64,000 nt of DNA from Halogeometricum sp. S1BR25-6 (GCF_031624495.1 NZ_JAMQOP010000003.1:124001-188000); one strand, 5' to 3'; counted from the first letter of the stretch, positions 25,608-34,240 are shown. The notes: generated by a model from the sequence alone, not told the origin. Made by a program: numbers and translations.

Positions 25608-26039
25608 GCCAACGCACTCGTTGTTGCCGTTTTCTTCGGGCCACAACTGTTCCGACGGGGCTACAAATTCTTCTCCTCGGAGAAGCTCGAACGCCTGACA
25701 ATACCCCTCCGACAAGACGGGTTCTGGAACTGGAGCTCAAAAGATGGGCACGTTGAGTTCGATAGGGCTACTGTTGAGCCGCTACTGGGCACTGGTGAGC
25801 ACCCTGACTTCGACGTTCGCGTTGAGTACGAGGCGGGCGATTACGTGCGGTTCGTCGCCCGGACGTATGGCCATGCGCGAAACTGGCTCGACCGCACGAG
25901 ACTCGGTGGTCGGCTCGCGTCTCACGGGGACGTCCACGCGAATCTTCACGACGAGCCTCGAAACACGGGAGATTTTGACAACCGTGACCATCTTTTTCGT
26001 GGACGACCACTGGACGTACGTCGACGAAGCGGCAACTGA
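25608..26039 (+). pseudogene. Coding-like fragment without start, unknown family
   Basis: An open frame of ~143 codons without a convincing start reads FRRGYKFFSSEKLERLTIPL, then FWNWSSKDGHVEFDRATVEP and FDVRVEYEAGDYVRFVARTY. The middle looks like real protein; the last ~40 codons are low-complexity and probably out of frame. I do not recognise the family. It occupies the 540-bp gap after vapC. Confidence 0.35.
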
Positions 26040-26078
26040 GGTGGCCCCATTCGACCGGCGGGCGAAATCACACTCGTT

Positions 26079-26255
26079 GTGATACGGTTGCGAAGCGAAC
26101 GCAGCCGAAACTCGTGTCTCTTGGGTCTATTTCTCACCGTCCGAAGGAGTGCTTCCCGAGTGCTGCTGCTAGACGAAGGACGGACAGCACCGTGTCCGCT
26201 GTTGTTCATTGCGTTCAGAGGCGCTCTATCACACCCGCTCTATGTCCACCTCATC
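26079..26255 (+). repeat. Dispersed hairpin repeat, copy 2
   Basis: This copy matches 18348-18505 in block order: gcagccgaaactcgtgtctcttg at the start, the identical 18-bp hairpin cggacagcaccgtgtccg (26181-26198), then a tail with tatcacacc. It overlaps the 3' end of the minus-strand coiled-coil gene. Confidence 0.55.
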
Positions 26256-26878
26256 ACAACATCCGTGATGCCACGCGCAGAATCAGCTGGCTCGATTCCA
26301 GCGAGAGCCGAGACCGCACCCTCGGTGAAGATGACGCGTTTCGTCCCCCGGCGTTTGATCACCCGGACCTCATCCTTGCCGAGTCGGTCGAGAAACTCCA
26401 TCACTCTCGTAACGGTTTGGGTGTGCGGCGTGCGACCCTCCTTTGCGTTGAGGATACGGCGGATGCGAGCCGAGTCGACGGCGAAGCCTGCGGGGACTTT
26501 GGTGGCGTACTCTTGGATGTCCTGGGCGATGAAGCGCGCGCGCTCTTGGTTGGCCGTGAGTTTCTTCGTGAATTTGGCGGGGAGTCCGACGAGCTGTTGA
26601 AGCGGTGAGCGGGTTTCTGTAGTTTGGTCGGTGGTGTCGGTGTCTTTGTTTTCGCTCTCGAGTGCGTGCAGTCGCTGCTGGAGATGCTTTCTGTGGTCGG
26701 CTGCCGCGTCGCGTTCGTTGGTCTGGGTGTCGAGCTTCTCGCGGTACTCGGTGAGTTCTTCTCGTTGGGATTCGACTGTCTCTCTGAGTTCCTCGTTTTC
26801 TTCTTCGAGGGTTGTGACGCGCGCTTCGAGTTCGTTTAGGCGTTCTTGGAGTGCCTTGAGAGAGGGCTGCTCGGTCAT
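26240..26878 (-). CDS. Coiled-coil protein with a winged-helix-like C-terminus, 212 aa
   Basis: The start MTEQPSLKALQERLNELEAR opens a long heptad-repeat coiled coil (about residues 5-85). After a Thr-rich linker comes a conserved-looking region (RARFIAQDIQEYATKVPAGF, then SARIRRILNAKEG and RVMEFLDRLGKDEVRVIKRR) that fits a DNA-binding winged helix. It is divergent from a wHTH gene across an operator-like repeat and near an Orc1/Cdc6 origin, so a replication, partition or regulatory role is plausible. No named family is claimed. Confidence 0.7.
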   Translation of the reverse strand: MTEQPSLKALQERLNELEARVTTLEEENEELRETVESQREELTEYREKLDTQTNERDAAADHRKHLQQRLHALESENKDTDTTDQTTETRSPLQQLVGLPAKFTKKLTANQERARFIAQDIQEYATKVPAGFAVDSARIRRILNAKEGRTPHTQTVTRVMEFLDRLGKDEVRVIKRRGTKRVIFTEGAVSALAGIEPADSARGITDVVMRWT

Positions 26879-27062
26879 GCAGTGGCCTCCGTGGTGCGGG
26901 GTGGCTGTGCGACGAGACCTTTTTGCGTGTATGGGGTGTTCTGTGACATGCGGTTGGACGAGACCGGTTTGGATCCGTGTTCCAGCACGGGTCCTTCTCA
27001 GAGGACCAGATGACCCAGTGAATAGTCTCAACACCACATCTGGCTTATAGCCACTTAGATGT

Positions 27063-27082
27063 AGTGCATCATACAATGCACT
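27063..27082. promoter_or_regulatory. Inverted repeat between divergent coiled-coil and wHTH genes
   Basis: Arms agtgcat (27063-27069) and atgcact (27076-27082) surround a 6-bp spacer. It lies in the 275-bp divergent region, near AT-rich promoter-like sequence (tattctacaatataatc). It is a likely operator for one of the two neighbouring wHTH proteins; which one is not known. Confidence 0.5.
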
Positions 27083-27153
27083 CTGAGATATTCTACAATA
27101 TAATCTTTGAGCAAATCACTCCCGTTTATTGGGTCAAAGCAGACGCCAAACGT

Positions 27154-27438
27154 ATGAGACGGCCGCACGTTGACTGGATGACTCGTGCGGACGATGCGAT
27201 TCTGGAGTTTTTGCAGAATGAAGGCAACCGACGGTTAGTCGCAACTCCAGGTGTGATTGAAGCGAACATCGGGTACACCCTCTCAACTGTGAATCAGCGG
27301 CTCAAGAAGCTCAAAACGGCCGGTCTAGTGGAGTACCATGACGAAGAGCGAGGGTTGTACGAGATTTCGGAGCACGGGAAAGCCTACCTGTCCGGCACAA
27401 TCGATGCGACCGAACTCGACGTTGAGGAGTTCTCTTAG
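27154..27438 (+). CDS. Winged-helix regulator (PhiH1-repressor-like), 94 aa
   Basis: The start MRRPHVDWMTRADDAILEFL is followed by a winged helix (VIEANIGYTLSTVNQRLKKL, then TAGLVEYHDEERGLYEISEH). Size and motif match the small haloarchaeal wHTH family that includes the PhiH1 phage repressor. The stop overlaps that of the convergent wHTH gene. It probably controls the replicon module. Confidence 0.82.
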   Translation: MRRPHVDWMTRADDAILEFLQNEGNRRLVATPGVIEANIGYTLSTVNQRLKKLKTAGLVEYHDEERGLYEISEHGKAYLSGTIDATELDVEEFS

Positions 27439-27668
27439 GTTTTCGTCCACCACACGACGGCTCTTGCTCCGACTTTCTTTTGCTCAACTTCCCCCTTTTC
27501 TGCAAGCTGGGCTAACTTCCGTCCGACCGTATCACGAGAAACCTCTAGTTCGTCAGCTATCTCCTTCGCTGTCATCACTGGGTCGCTTGACTCGTCCAGT
27601 ATCTTTAGCACCGCTTCTGAAGTCGTGAGTTCAGTGAACTTTCCCTCATTGTCGCGGTCTCGGCTCAT
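27435..27668 (-). CDS. Winged-helix regulator, 77 aa
   Basis: MSRDRDNEGKFTELTTSEAV leads into KILDESSDPVMTAKEIADEL, then EVSRDTVGRKLAQLAEKGEV, a clear MarR/ArsR-like recognition helix. Five further codons upstream are in frame, but the chosen ATG fits the family better. It is tail-to-tail with the previous wHTH gene. Its promoter region faces a 22-bp palindrome at 27755. Confidence 0.8.
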   Translation of the reverse strand: MSRDRDNEGKFTELTTSEAVLKILDESSDPVMTAKEIADELEVSRDTVGRKLAQLAEKGEVEQKKVGARAVVWWTKT

Positions 27669-27754
27669 ATTTGCACCAGGCAATCAGTGTACGTAGCCCT
27701 TGCGACACCTGTCGTATGACTTTTGAAATTCACTCGAAAACAGTAGCTTTATGT

Positions 27755-27776
27755 CCATAAGACACGTGTCTTATGG
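27755..27776. promoter_or_regulatory. Perfect 22-bp palindrome, likely operator
   Basis: The two 11-base arms are ccataagacac and gtgtcttatgg, perfectly complementary with no spacer. It lies in the divergent region between the wHTH gene (27668, leftward) and the small-protein operon (27861, rightward). Such a perfect dyad is best explained as the site of a dimeric regulator, most simply one of the two wHTH proteins. Confidence 0.65.
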
Positions 27777-27860
27777 TAAGGTAGATCGGACCCTCAGGGC
27801 ATTAGCGTGCCCGCGTGTTGCAGCACGCGGGTCAGGTCTCCTTACAGGACCAGAAGACCA

Positions 27861-28166
27861 ATGGCAACTACGAAAGCAGACGCACAAGAACCTACTGTCT
27901 CGATTGCTGGCTACCTTGCCGACGCGATGGCTCGTTCGTTCACGCTCGGAATGGACGCAGACGGCTATAGTCACCACTACTACCGACCCGCCGACGCGGT
28001 CGTCGTCTACGACGGTCGCGAGCTCGACCACTACCAGCCGCTTGCTGGTCGCTCGTTAGATGAATGGCGCGAGTTCGTCGAGCTGAAGCGCGGGTGGGTT
28101 TCAATGGGACCGCTTGCTGCGCTCGGCCTGAGGATGAACGCAGAGCACATAGAGTCGATTCGATGA
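27861..28166 (+). CDS. Conserved hypothetical haloarchaeal protein, 101 aa
   Basis: MATTKADAQEPTVSIAGYLA continues with DAMARSFTLGMDADGYSHHY and ends in a helical part. The gene overlaps the next by 4 bp (atga). A heavily mutated copy of this gene and its partner lies at 38517-38919, which shows that the pair travels as a unit. Function unknown; the position beside an origin suggests a plasmid-borne accessory role. Confidence 0.72.
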   Translation: MATTKADAQEPTVSIAGYLADAMARSFTLGMDADGYSHHYYRPADAVVVYDGRELDHYQPLAGRSLDEWREFVELKRGWVSMGPLAALGLRMNAEHIESIR

Positions 28167-28360
28167 GTGTGCGGGCGGAACTCCGGATGCATCTCGCACA
28201 GGCGCTTACACGGACGACAGATGCGGACGTGCAGGCGCATCTGCAGGCGGCCATCGAAGTGGTGGACGAGTTGCCCCAGGTGAGCTTGGTTACGTGTTCT
28301 CTCTGTGGGGTGGTTGGACTTCCAGAGCGGATTCGAGTACACGAGTGTCGGAGAGAGTAG
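28163..28360 (+). CDS. Small C2HC zinc-finger protein, 65 aa
   Basis: A helical start (MSVRAELRMHLAQALTRTTD) is followed by a zinc-finger-like end, CSLCGVVGLPERIRVHEC, with Cys-x2-Cys and His-x-Cys spacing. It is translationally coupled to the 101-aa gene and ends directly before the origin region. A DNA- or protein-binding role is inferred from the finger. Confidence 0.7.
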   Translation: MSVRAELRMHLAQALTRTTDADVQAHLQAAIEVVDELPQVSLVTCSLCGVVGLPERIRVHECRRE

Positions 28361-28587
28361 CCAGACAGAGAGTACATTTCCGCTGTTCTCGCTCGTCAGC
28401 AACACCCTCCAAGAGAATAGAGGGTTGAGATGGGTGTATTTTGATATCGGATATACAAGTTATCGCGCCTAGGTCCATCTCTACAGCGCACTAACAGCGG
28501 AAAGCCACTCTCTCGTATGCATTAAATGAGCGTAACAGAAGAAACAAAGGAAGTACAATTAGGTAAGATGGTACTCAATTGGTACCA
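28361..28587. other. Putative replication origin A (ORB pair around an AT-rich segment)
   Basis: An ORB-like box in minus orientation (agagagtacatttccgctgt, 28367-28389) and a diverged one in plus orientation (aacagcggaaagccactctc, 28493-28515) flank a segment containing ttttgatatcggatatacaa, a candidate unwinding element. The orc1/cdc6 gene follows directly. This is the usual layout of haloarchaeal origins. A short ggtac/gtacc inverted repeat (28570-28586) overlaps the orc start. Confidence 0.7.
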
Positions 28588-29775
28588 ATGGTTGAAGAGA
28601 ATCCGTATGAGACGATGGTGGCATCGGTATTTGATGACCGAGACGTACTCACCGAGTCACACCAACCAGAGATAGTCCCACGACGAGCTGAGGAAATCAG
28701 ACAGTACGCTCATTTCCTCCGTCCTGCCACGAACGGGAACACGCCGGACAATATCATGGTCTACGGTGATACCGGCTTGGGAAAAACTGTCGTCACGAAA
28801 CATATTATGGAGCTGACGGTCGATGAAGCGGAGAACAACGGAAACGTACTCTCTGTAATCATTGAGGACTGCAACAACGACAGTGCGTTCTCCTACACGC
28901 GGGAAATCGTGAATCGCCTCCGTGATGATGACGAGAAGGACTTCCCCAAACGCGGGCTGTCTACCGCCGATGCGATGGATGCACTCTACGAGGAGCTAAA
29001 CAAGCTCGAAGGTACAGTCATTCTGGTTGCAGACGAGATCGACCACATGGATGGTGTCGACAGCTTCCTCTATGAGATGTCTCGTGCGGAATCGACGGGT
29101 GACCTCGACGAAGTGAAACTCGGTATCGTCGGAATCTCAAACGACTACAGCTTTCGCCGTACGCTCTCTGCAAAAACGAGTGGGTCATTCGCAGAACACG
29201 AGTTGAATTTCGGACCGTACGACGCTGAAGATCTGCGTCATATCCTCGAAGAACGCGCCGTGGATGCATTTAGAGATGGAACACTCGATGAAGCGGTTAT
29301 CCCAAAGTGTGCAGCACTGGCAGCGAGAGACAAAGGCGATGCACGCCAGGCGCTCGATCTGTTGAAGATGAGCGGCATCGTCGCGAATGAACACAACCGA
29401 GAACAGGTGGCTGTCGAGCACGTGGACGAAGCCAAGCGACGTGTCGAACGCGGCAAAGTCGCAGAGCGGGTTGATGATCTCACCGATCACCAGCGGAACA
29501 TCATCGTCGCCATCGCAAATGCAGAGGTACAAGAGCGTTCACCGGTACGAACAAAGGAAATTTACTCTCTGTATTCTGCGGTCTGTGAACGACGTGGTGA
29601 CGAGCCTCTGTCGACTATCCGAAGCGTCCGCGAGCATCTCAAGAAACTTGAGATGCGCGGCTTTCTCACGCAGATCGAGCACAACAACGGACGCGGTGGT
29701 GGGAAGTACCACACGTACGAGTTATCGATGAAGCCACAGCTCGTCTTCGATGTAGTCCGGACAGGTGATGAGTAA
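28588..29775 (+). CDS. orc1: Orc1/Cdc6-family replication initiator A, 395 aa
   Basis: The protein begins MVEENPYETMVASVFDDRDV. It has a Walker A (YGDTGLGKTVV, residues 59-69), a Walker B (ILVADEIDHMD, about 145-155), a sensor region (GIVGISNDYSFRRT) and a C-terminal winged helix (TIRSVREHLKKLEMRGFLTQ). It would bind the adjacent ORB elements and load the MCM helicase. I start at ATG 28588; an in-frame TTG lies 9 bp upstream. Its divergence from the second Orc in this window suggests separate replicon histories. Confidence 0.93.
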   Translation: MVEENPYETMVASVFDDRDVLTESHQPEIVPRRAEEIRQYAHFLRPATNGNTPDNIMVYGDTGLGKTVVTKHIMELTVDEAENNGNVLSVIIEDCNNDSAFSYTREIVNRLRDDDEKDFPKRGLSTADAMDALYEELNKLEGTVILVADEIDHMDGVDSFLYEMSRAESTGDLDEVKLGIVGISNDYSFRRTLSAKTSGSFAEHELNFGPYDAEDLRHILEERAVDAFRDGTLDEAVIPKCAALAARDKGDARQALDLLKMSGIVANEHNREQVAVEHVDEAKRRVERGKVAERVDDLTDHQRNIIVAIANAEVQERSPVRTKEIYSLYSAVCERRGDEPLSTIRSVREHLKKLEMRGFLTQIEHNNGRGGGKYHTYELSMKPQLVFDVVRTGDE

Positions 29776-29836
29776 TACTGTTTTTACTGGGTATTGGGCG
29801 TTCTATAGCGCGGTTTGGCTGCCCCGCTTCTCAGTA

Positions 29837-29859
29837 AGAACAGCGGAAATGTACTCTCT
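29837..29859 (+). repeat. ORB element downstream of orc1 A
   Basis: The 23 bases agaacagcggaaatgtactc plus tct are the exact reverse complement of 28367-28389, so perfect inverted ORB copies flank the gene. The core gaaatgtactctctc is also the core of the repeats at origin B. Confidence 0.75.
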
Positions 29860-29919
29860 CGCTCGCAGTCGCGTTTCGAATTAGTCACCATTCTTACGAC
29901 AACCAGAGGGTCTCTGTTC

Positions 29920-31053
29920 TCACCACCGACCGTCGATTGCACGCTGATACACCGTTTCTGCCTGCTCGGCGACAGCATCCCAGTCGTATTTCCCGGCACG
30001 TTCGAGTGGGTCCTGTGGCGGTCGATCGCCGTCTAGCGCGGCGTCTAGTTGGTCTGCGATTGCGTCCACTGTCGGCTCGACGAGATAGCCCGCATCACCG
30101 ATTACCTCGCTCGCTGCGGACTCGGGATGCTGTGCAGCGATTACAGTACAGTCGGCCGCCATCGCCTCGGCGAACGTGATTCCGAATCCCTCGCGCGTCG
30201 ACGGTGAGGCGAACACTCGAGCGGCGCGCATGTGTCCGAGGACGTCCTCGTAGTCGTCGAGGAACCCGAGGAACTCGATCTGATCGGCGAGGGTGGCAGC
30301 CTGCTTCTGAAGACGGTCCATCTCCGGTCCGTCACCGATGATACCGAGCGTAGCATCGTGACGTTCGGCGATAGTGTCGAAGGCCTCTAAGAGAAGAGCG
30401 ACGTTCTTGTCTTCGATGAGGCGGCCAGCAAACAAGACATCGTAGCTCTTCTCCGGAAGTGGTGCATTTCGGATTTTTTCGACATCAATGCCGTTTGGCA
30501 CGACCTCGATACGGTCTCTACTCGGGCCGATTTCAGCGAGTCGGTCAGCCGTGATTCCCGAAACAGCAATCGGATACTGTGGAACGCGGGCCGTGAGCTG
30601 TTCTATCGTCTTTCCGAACGGGGCGAGAGGACCAAGGTACCCCTCCCAGTAGTCGCGCCACACTTCGTGCCACGTCGTCACGACTGGTGTGTTCGTTCCG
30701 AGTGCGGCAAGCTTTGAGGAGAGGACGGGGAAGAAGGGGAAGACGGAGGTGACAACGAGATCGTGTTCGTTGGCTCGAAGTCGTTCCGAGAGTGGCCTTA
30801 GGGATCGTGCCGAGAAGTCAAGCGCCTCAGTAATTGAACGCCTGTCATCAGTATAAAGGTCAGCGCTGGGGGCGACTGCTTGTAGGCGTAGGTTCCCGTA
30901 CTTGGCTTGCTTAGGGCCGTCCCAATAGTGTCGACCGTAAATTGTCACGTCGTGTCCGTTGTCTGCGAGGCGCGTTCCGATTTCGTGGATACGCTTTTGT
31001 GCGCCTCCAGTGACGAAGGGATGGACAACATTCGAAATGAACCCGATTCGCAT
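29920..31053 (-). CDS. GT4-family glycosyltransferase, 377 aa
   Basis: MRIGFISNVVHPFVTGGAQK is the GT-B N-terminal strand with the GGA loop. VPNGIDVEKI and the FASPSTREGFGITFAEAMAA block (EGFG, ExxA) are the GT4 donor-site motifs. It transfers a sugar from an activated donor, probably to a lipid- or protein-linked glycan at the inner membrane face. It stands divergent from the lasso-cluster ABC exporter, so either surface-glycan work or decoration of the peptide is possible; the former is more usual. The 235 bp up to that exporter show no gene. Confidence 0.9.
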   Translation of the reverse strand: MRIGFISNVVHPFVTGGAQKRIHEIGTRLADNGHDVTIYGRHYWDGPKQAKYGNLRLQAVAPSADLYTDDRRSITEALDFSARSLRPLSERLRANEHDLVVTSVFPFFPVLSSKLAALGTNTPVVTTWHEVWRDYWEGYLGPLAPFGKTIEQLTARVPQYPIAVSGITADRLAEIGPSRDRIEVVPNGIDVEKIRNAPLPEKSYDVLFAGRLIEDKNVALLLEAFDTIAERHDATLGIIGDGPEMDRLQKQAATLADQIEFLGFLDDYEDVLGHMRAARVFASPSTREGFGITFAEAMAADCTVIAAQHPESAASEVIGDAGYLVEPTVDAIADQLDAALDGDRPPQDPLERAGKYDWDAVAEQAETVYQRAIDGRW

Positions 31054-31288
31054 TACCTCGTTCGTGAATGAGCAACAGCAACATTGTTTCGGTAGACCTG
31101 TTTCTTGATCCCGTTCACCTTAGAAGTAAACAAGCCATAGAAATTTCAGTACATCTGCCTTTTGACCTGCATAGGGAAAATATCTTGAGGAAATTCGACT
31201 AGATGTATTCAATTTGATGGTTTGAACCCTCTACATAGCCGGCAAATCGATAGTCTAGCGTCGATCCGATTCAACCGATTCATCGACC

Positions 31289-33124
31289 ATGGTTACAGAC
31301 AGTATTTTGTCTGTTGCCAAAACCTCGTACATTACCGTCGATATGAACCCAGAACTCCGAGAGAAAATCACAGCGTTCTATGAGGCAGCGCTGTTTCGTC
31401 CTAAACTCGGCCTCGCTATCGTTGCACTGAGTTTTGGTACTGCACTGCTGGAGGGTGTTGGACTCGGATTTCTTCTTCCGATTCTTGAGCTTGCGCAATC
31501 TACCGCTCCCACTAGTGACGCTAATGGTGTCTTAGGTGTCTTCGTACAGCTATACGATTTCGTCGGGATTCCGTTCACCTTAGAATACCTTGTTCTCGGC
31601 GTTGCGGGCGTTATGGCTGTCCGGTTCACACTCAGTTTCCTCACCGCGTGGCTTCGTTCTGTCCTCAGTTTGAGCTACCAGCGTGAGCTCCGACAGAAAC
31701 TGTTCAATTCGTTCGTCTACGGTCCAATCGAGTATATTGATGAAGCCGGGTCAGACGAGCTTCTCAACAGTCTTATTACTGAAACGAATCGGTCCGCGGG
31801 AATCGTCATGGCTGTGTTCAACCTCACTGAAGTCGTTCTCCGTGGGTTGATCTATCTCGTCATCGCCGCCGTTCTCTCGCCAGCGTTGACACTCGCAGCA
31901 GTTATCGGCCTCGGAGTGACCACGCTTTCCGTACGGTATGTGCTTGAACCCGCATATGCCGTTGGCGACGAAGCCGCGGACGTGAACAGCCGCATTCAGT
32001 CTGTCTCGCAGTCTACGCTACAGGGAATGCGCGATGTTCGTCTGTTCAACATGCGAACCGAAGTGGTCGACCGGATGACTGACTTACTTGACGGATACGT
32101 CTCCGCTGGTGTCAGACTCCAACGGAATCAGGCGGCACTCAACAGTCTCAATCAACTGCTGAACGCATTCGTCGTCTTCGGCCTCGTCTACGTTGGATTC
32201 AGTTTCACCGGTCTCTCAGTGGCTGAACTGGGTGTTTTTCTCTTCGCCGTCTTTAGACTGTCTCCGGTCGTAAATCAAGTCAACAATACGCTCTACCACT
32301 TGGACGGACAGCTACCTCACTTCCTCCGGGTCCGCTCACGAATTCAGGAACTCTCCGAACGGACGCCTGAATCAGACGGCGCATCTCAAGCTATTGAATC
32401 GGTCGACTCTCTTACATTCGACACTGTGTCGTTCTCGTACGAGGAGGGTGAGCGGGCGATCGATGATGTTTCGTTTTCTGTTGAGCGGGGACAATCTATT
32501 GCGCTTGTTGGACCCTCTGGCGCAGGAAAATCGACCATCGTCTCGCTCCTCGGTCAACTTCACTTGCCGGATAGTGGTCGTATTCTTGCCGACAGCACTC
32601 CAATCAGTGAACTTGCTCCCGAGCAGTGGCGCGAACGCCTTGCAGTCGTACGCCAGGATCCCTTCCTTTTCAGCGATACACTCTGGGAGAACGTGACTGT
32701 CGGAAACCGTGATGCCACCCAAGACGAGGTTGAACGTGCCTGTGCTATCGCTCGAGTAACTGAGTTTCTGCCGGACCTTCCGAATGGCTACCAAACGAAC
32801 CTCGGCGAAGATGGCGTACGACTCTCGGGTGGGCAGCAACAACGCGTTGCGATCGCTCGTGCACTCCTAAAGGATGCGGATGTATTGGTTTTAGACGAAG
32901 CGACCAGCGAACTCGATTCGAATATTGAACGGGATGTATACGACGGCATCGCCTCGGTCGAAGCAGACTACGCGACAATTAGTATCGCTCACCGACTCTC
33001 GACTATTAACGACGCTGACCGCATCTATACGCTCGTTGACGGCTCTGTCGCCGAGGTTGGGACACACGAACAGCTGTTAGCAAACGATTCGACCTATGCC
33101 GAACTGTACGCGATACAATCCTAA
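31289..33124 (+). CDS. ABC transporter, fused permease and ATPase (lasso cluster exporter), ~611 aa
   Basis: Five to six membrane helices (about residues 38-330) precede a nucleotide-binding domain with Walker A (VGPSGAGKST, near 408), the signature LSGGQQQRVA (near 512) and Walker B (VLVLDEATSELDS, near 533). This is the McjD/PglK-like exporter or flippase type. An alternative start MNPELREKITAFYEAALFRP at 31343 matches family N-termini better. It precedes the HPr-kinase-like gene and converges with the lasso biosynthetic genes, so peptide export and immunity are likely. A glycan flippase role is the alternative. Confidence 0.85.
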   Translation: MVTDSILSVAKTSYITVDMNPELREKITAFYEAALFRPKLGLAIVALSFGTALLEGVGLGFLLPILELAQSTAPTSDANGVLGVFVQLYDFVGIPFTLEYLVLGVAGVMAVRFTLSFLTAWLRSVLSLSYQRELRQKLFNSFVYGPIEYIDEAGSDELLNSLITETNRSAGIVMAVFNLTEVVLRGLIYLVIAAVLSPALTLAAVIGLGVTTLSVRYVLEPAYAVGDEAADVNSRIQSVSQSTLQGMRDVRLFNMRTEVVDRMTDLLDGYVSAGVRLQRNQAALNSLNQLLNAFVVFGLVYVGFSFTGLSVAELGVFLFAVFRLSPVVNQVNNTLYHLDGQLPHFLRVRSRIQELSERTPESDGASQAIESVDSLTFDTVSFSYEEGERAIDDVSFSVERGQSIALVGPSGAGKSTIVSLLGQLHLPDSGRILADSTPISELAPEQWRERLAVVRQDPFLFSDTLWENVTVGNRDATQDEVERACAIARVTEFLPDLPNGYQTNLGEDGVRLSGGQQQRVAIARALLKDADVLVLDEATSELDSNIERDVYDGIASVEADYATISIAHRLSTINDADRIYTLVDGSVAEVGTHEQLLANDSTYAELYAIQS

Positions 33125-33249
33125 ATCAGTCATTACGCCACAGTGAGACGCAGTATTCTTGGGTTACTCTACTTAGTGTCTCATTAGTGTTATTATCGGA
33201 AACTATAACTAATATGCATTAGACGAATCTCCGGTCACTCAGGAATCTC

Positions 33250-34161
33250 ATGTACTCTTACGCAGCGTACGATTTAGTGATTCGTTCGGAATTTGAACTC
33301 CCGGAACTGCCTGCCACGGCAGATTCTGAGAAACCCGACGTCGAAATCAAACGTGGCGATGTTGAGTCTGTTCCGGAGTCATTAGATGAGTTCGGAGAGC
33401 ACCGCATCGTTGCCACGGCAGATGTCTGCCGACTGACCTACGAAAATATTGGTTCGTTTCGAATCGAAAACGGCCAAGAGATCGTCTGTGATCTCGAATC
33501 AGATGCGGTCCCAGAGCAGGACTTCTTCCGTGGTTTACTCGAAAACGAGATGCTCGGGTTGATCTTGCACCAGCGGAGACATCTAGTCCTCCACGCGAGT
33601 GCTGTCGCAGTAAATGGAAAAGCGGTAATCTTTCTCGGACCCAGAGGCGCCGGAAAATCAACGACGGCAGCAGCGTTTGAGGTGGCTGGTCACTCGTTGC
33701 TCGAAGACGACGTGGTCGGTATCAGACTAGAGGATGAGACTCCAATGGTTGTCCCGGGCGTTCCCCAACTCCGATTGAAACCCGATGCGGCAATCGCGCT
33801 CGGGCTGACCGCGGAAACGGTCGAATCGTGGTATGAAAAGCGGTACTATCCGACCGATGTGACTCCCGATCCCATTCCCCTGGCGGGCTGCTACATCCTA
33901 CAGTCAGGCGACGAGATTAGTCTTGAGGAGTTGTCTGGCACTGAACGATTGCTAGAACTGATTCCACATACCTATCTTCGTGGATTGTTGGTCGACACTG
34001 AACAATCCTCTACTCATCTTGAACAGTGTTCACAGATTGCCGAGCAGGTTCCTTTCCGTGTGTTGAAACGTCCACAGAACCATGAGCTTCTCCCTTCGCT
34101 CGTTGAACAGGTCGTCGACGACGTAGAATCGAATAATCGTCTTGAGGGCGACACGGGATAA
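33250..34161 (+). CDS. HPr-kinase-like serine kinase of the lasso cluster, 303 aa
   Basis: The C-terminal half has a P-loop (VIFLGPRGAGKSTTAAAF, residues 127-144), the preceding LHASAVAVNGKAV strand typical of HprK-like proteins, and a downstream acidic pair (LLEDDVVGI). The N-terminal half is not the HprK regulatory domain. Stand-alone proteins of this type occur in lasso-peptide clusters, where the studied ones phosphorylate the peptide (paeninodin PadeK, ThcoK). Here the gene faces the precursor gene, 79 bp away. Acting on the precursor is a strong inference; the site is unknown because the precursor does not end in Ser. Confidence 0.82.
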   Translation: MYSYAAYDLVIRSEFELPELPATADSEKPDVEIKRGDVESVPESLDEFGEHRIVATADVCRLTYENIGSFRIENGQEIVCDLESDAVPEQDFFRGLLENEMLGLILHQRRHLVLHASAVAVNGKAVIFLGPRGAGKSTTAAAFEVAGHSLLEDDVVGIRLEDETPMVVPGVPQLRLKPDAAIALGLTAETVESWYEKRYYPTDVTPDPIPLAGCYILQSGDEISLEELSGTERLLELIPHTYLRGLLVDTEQSSTHLEQCSQIAEQVPFRVLKRPQNHELLPSLVEQVVDDVESNNRLEGDTG

Positions 34162-34240
34162 ATGTCAGTAAGACCCTCCTCCTCGTGTAGCGTTCTAGTT
34201 TACGGGATGACCCGCCTACAAAATTGGAGGATGCTCTGAC

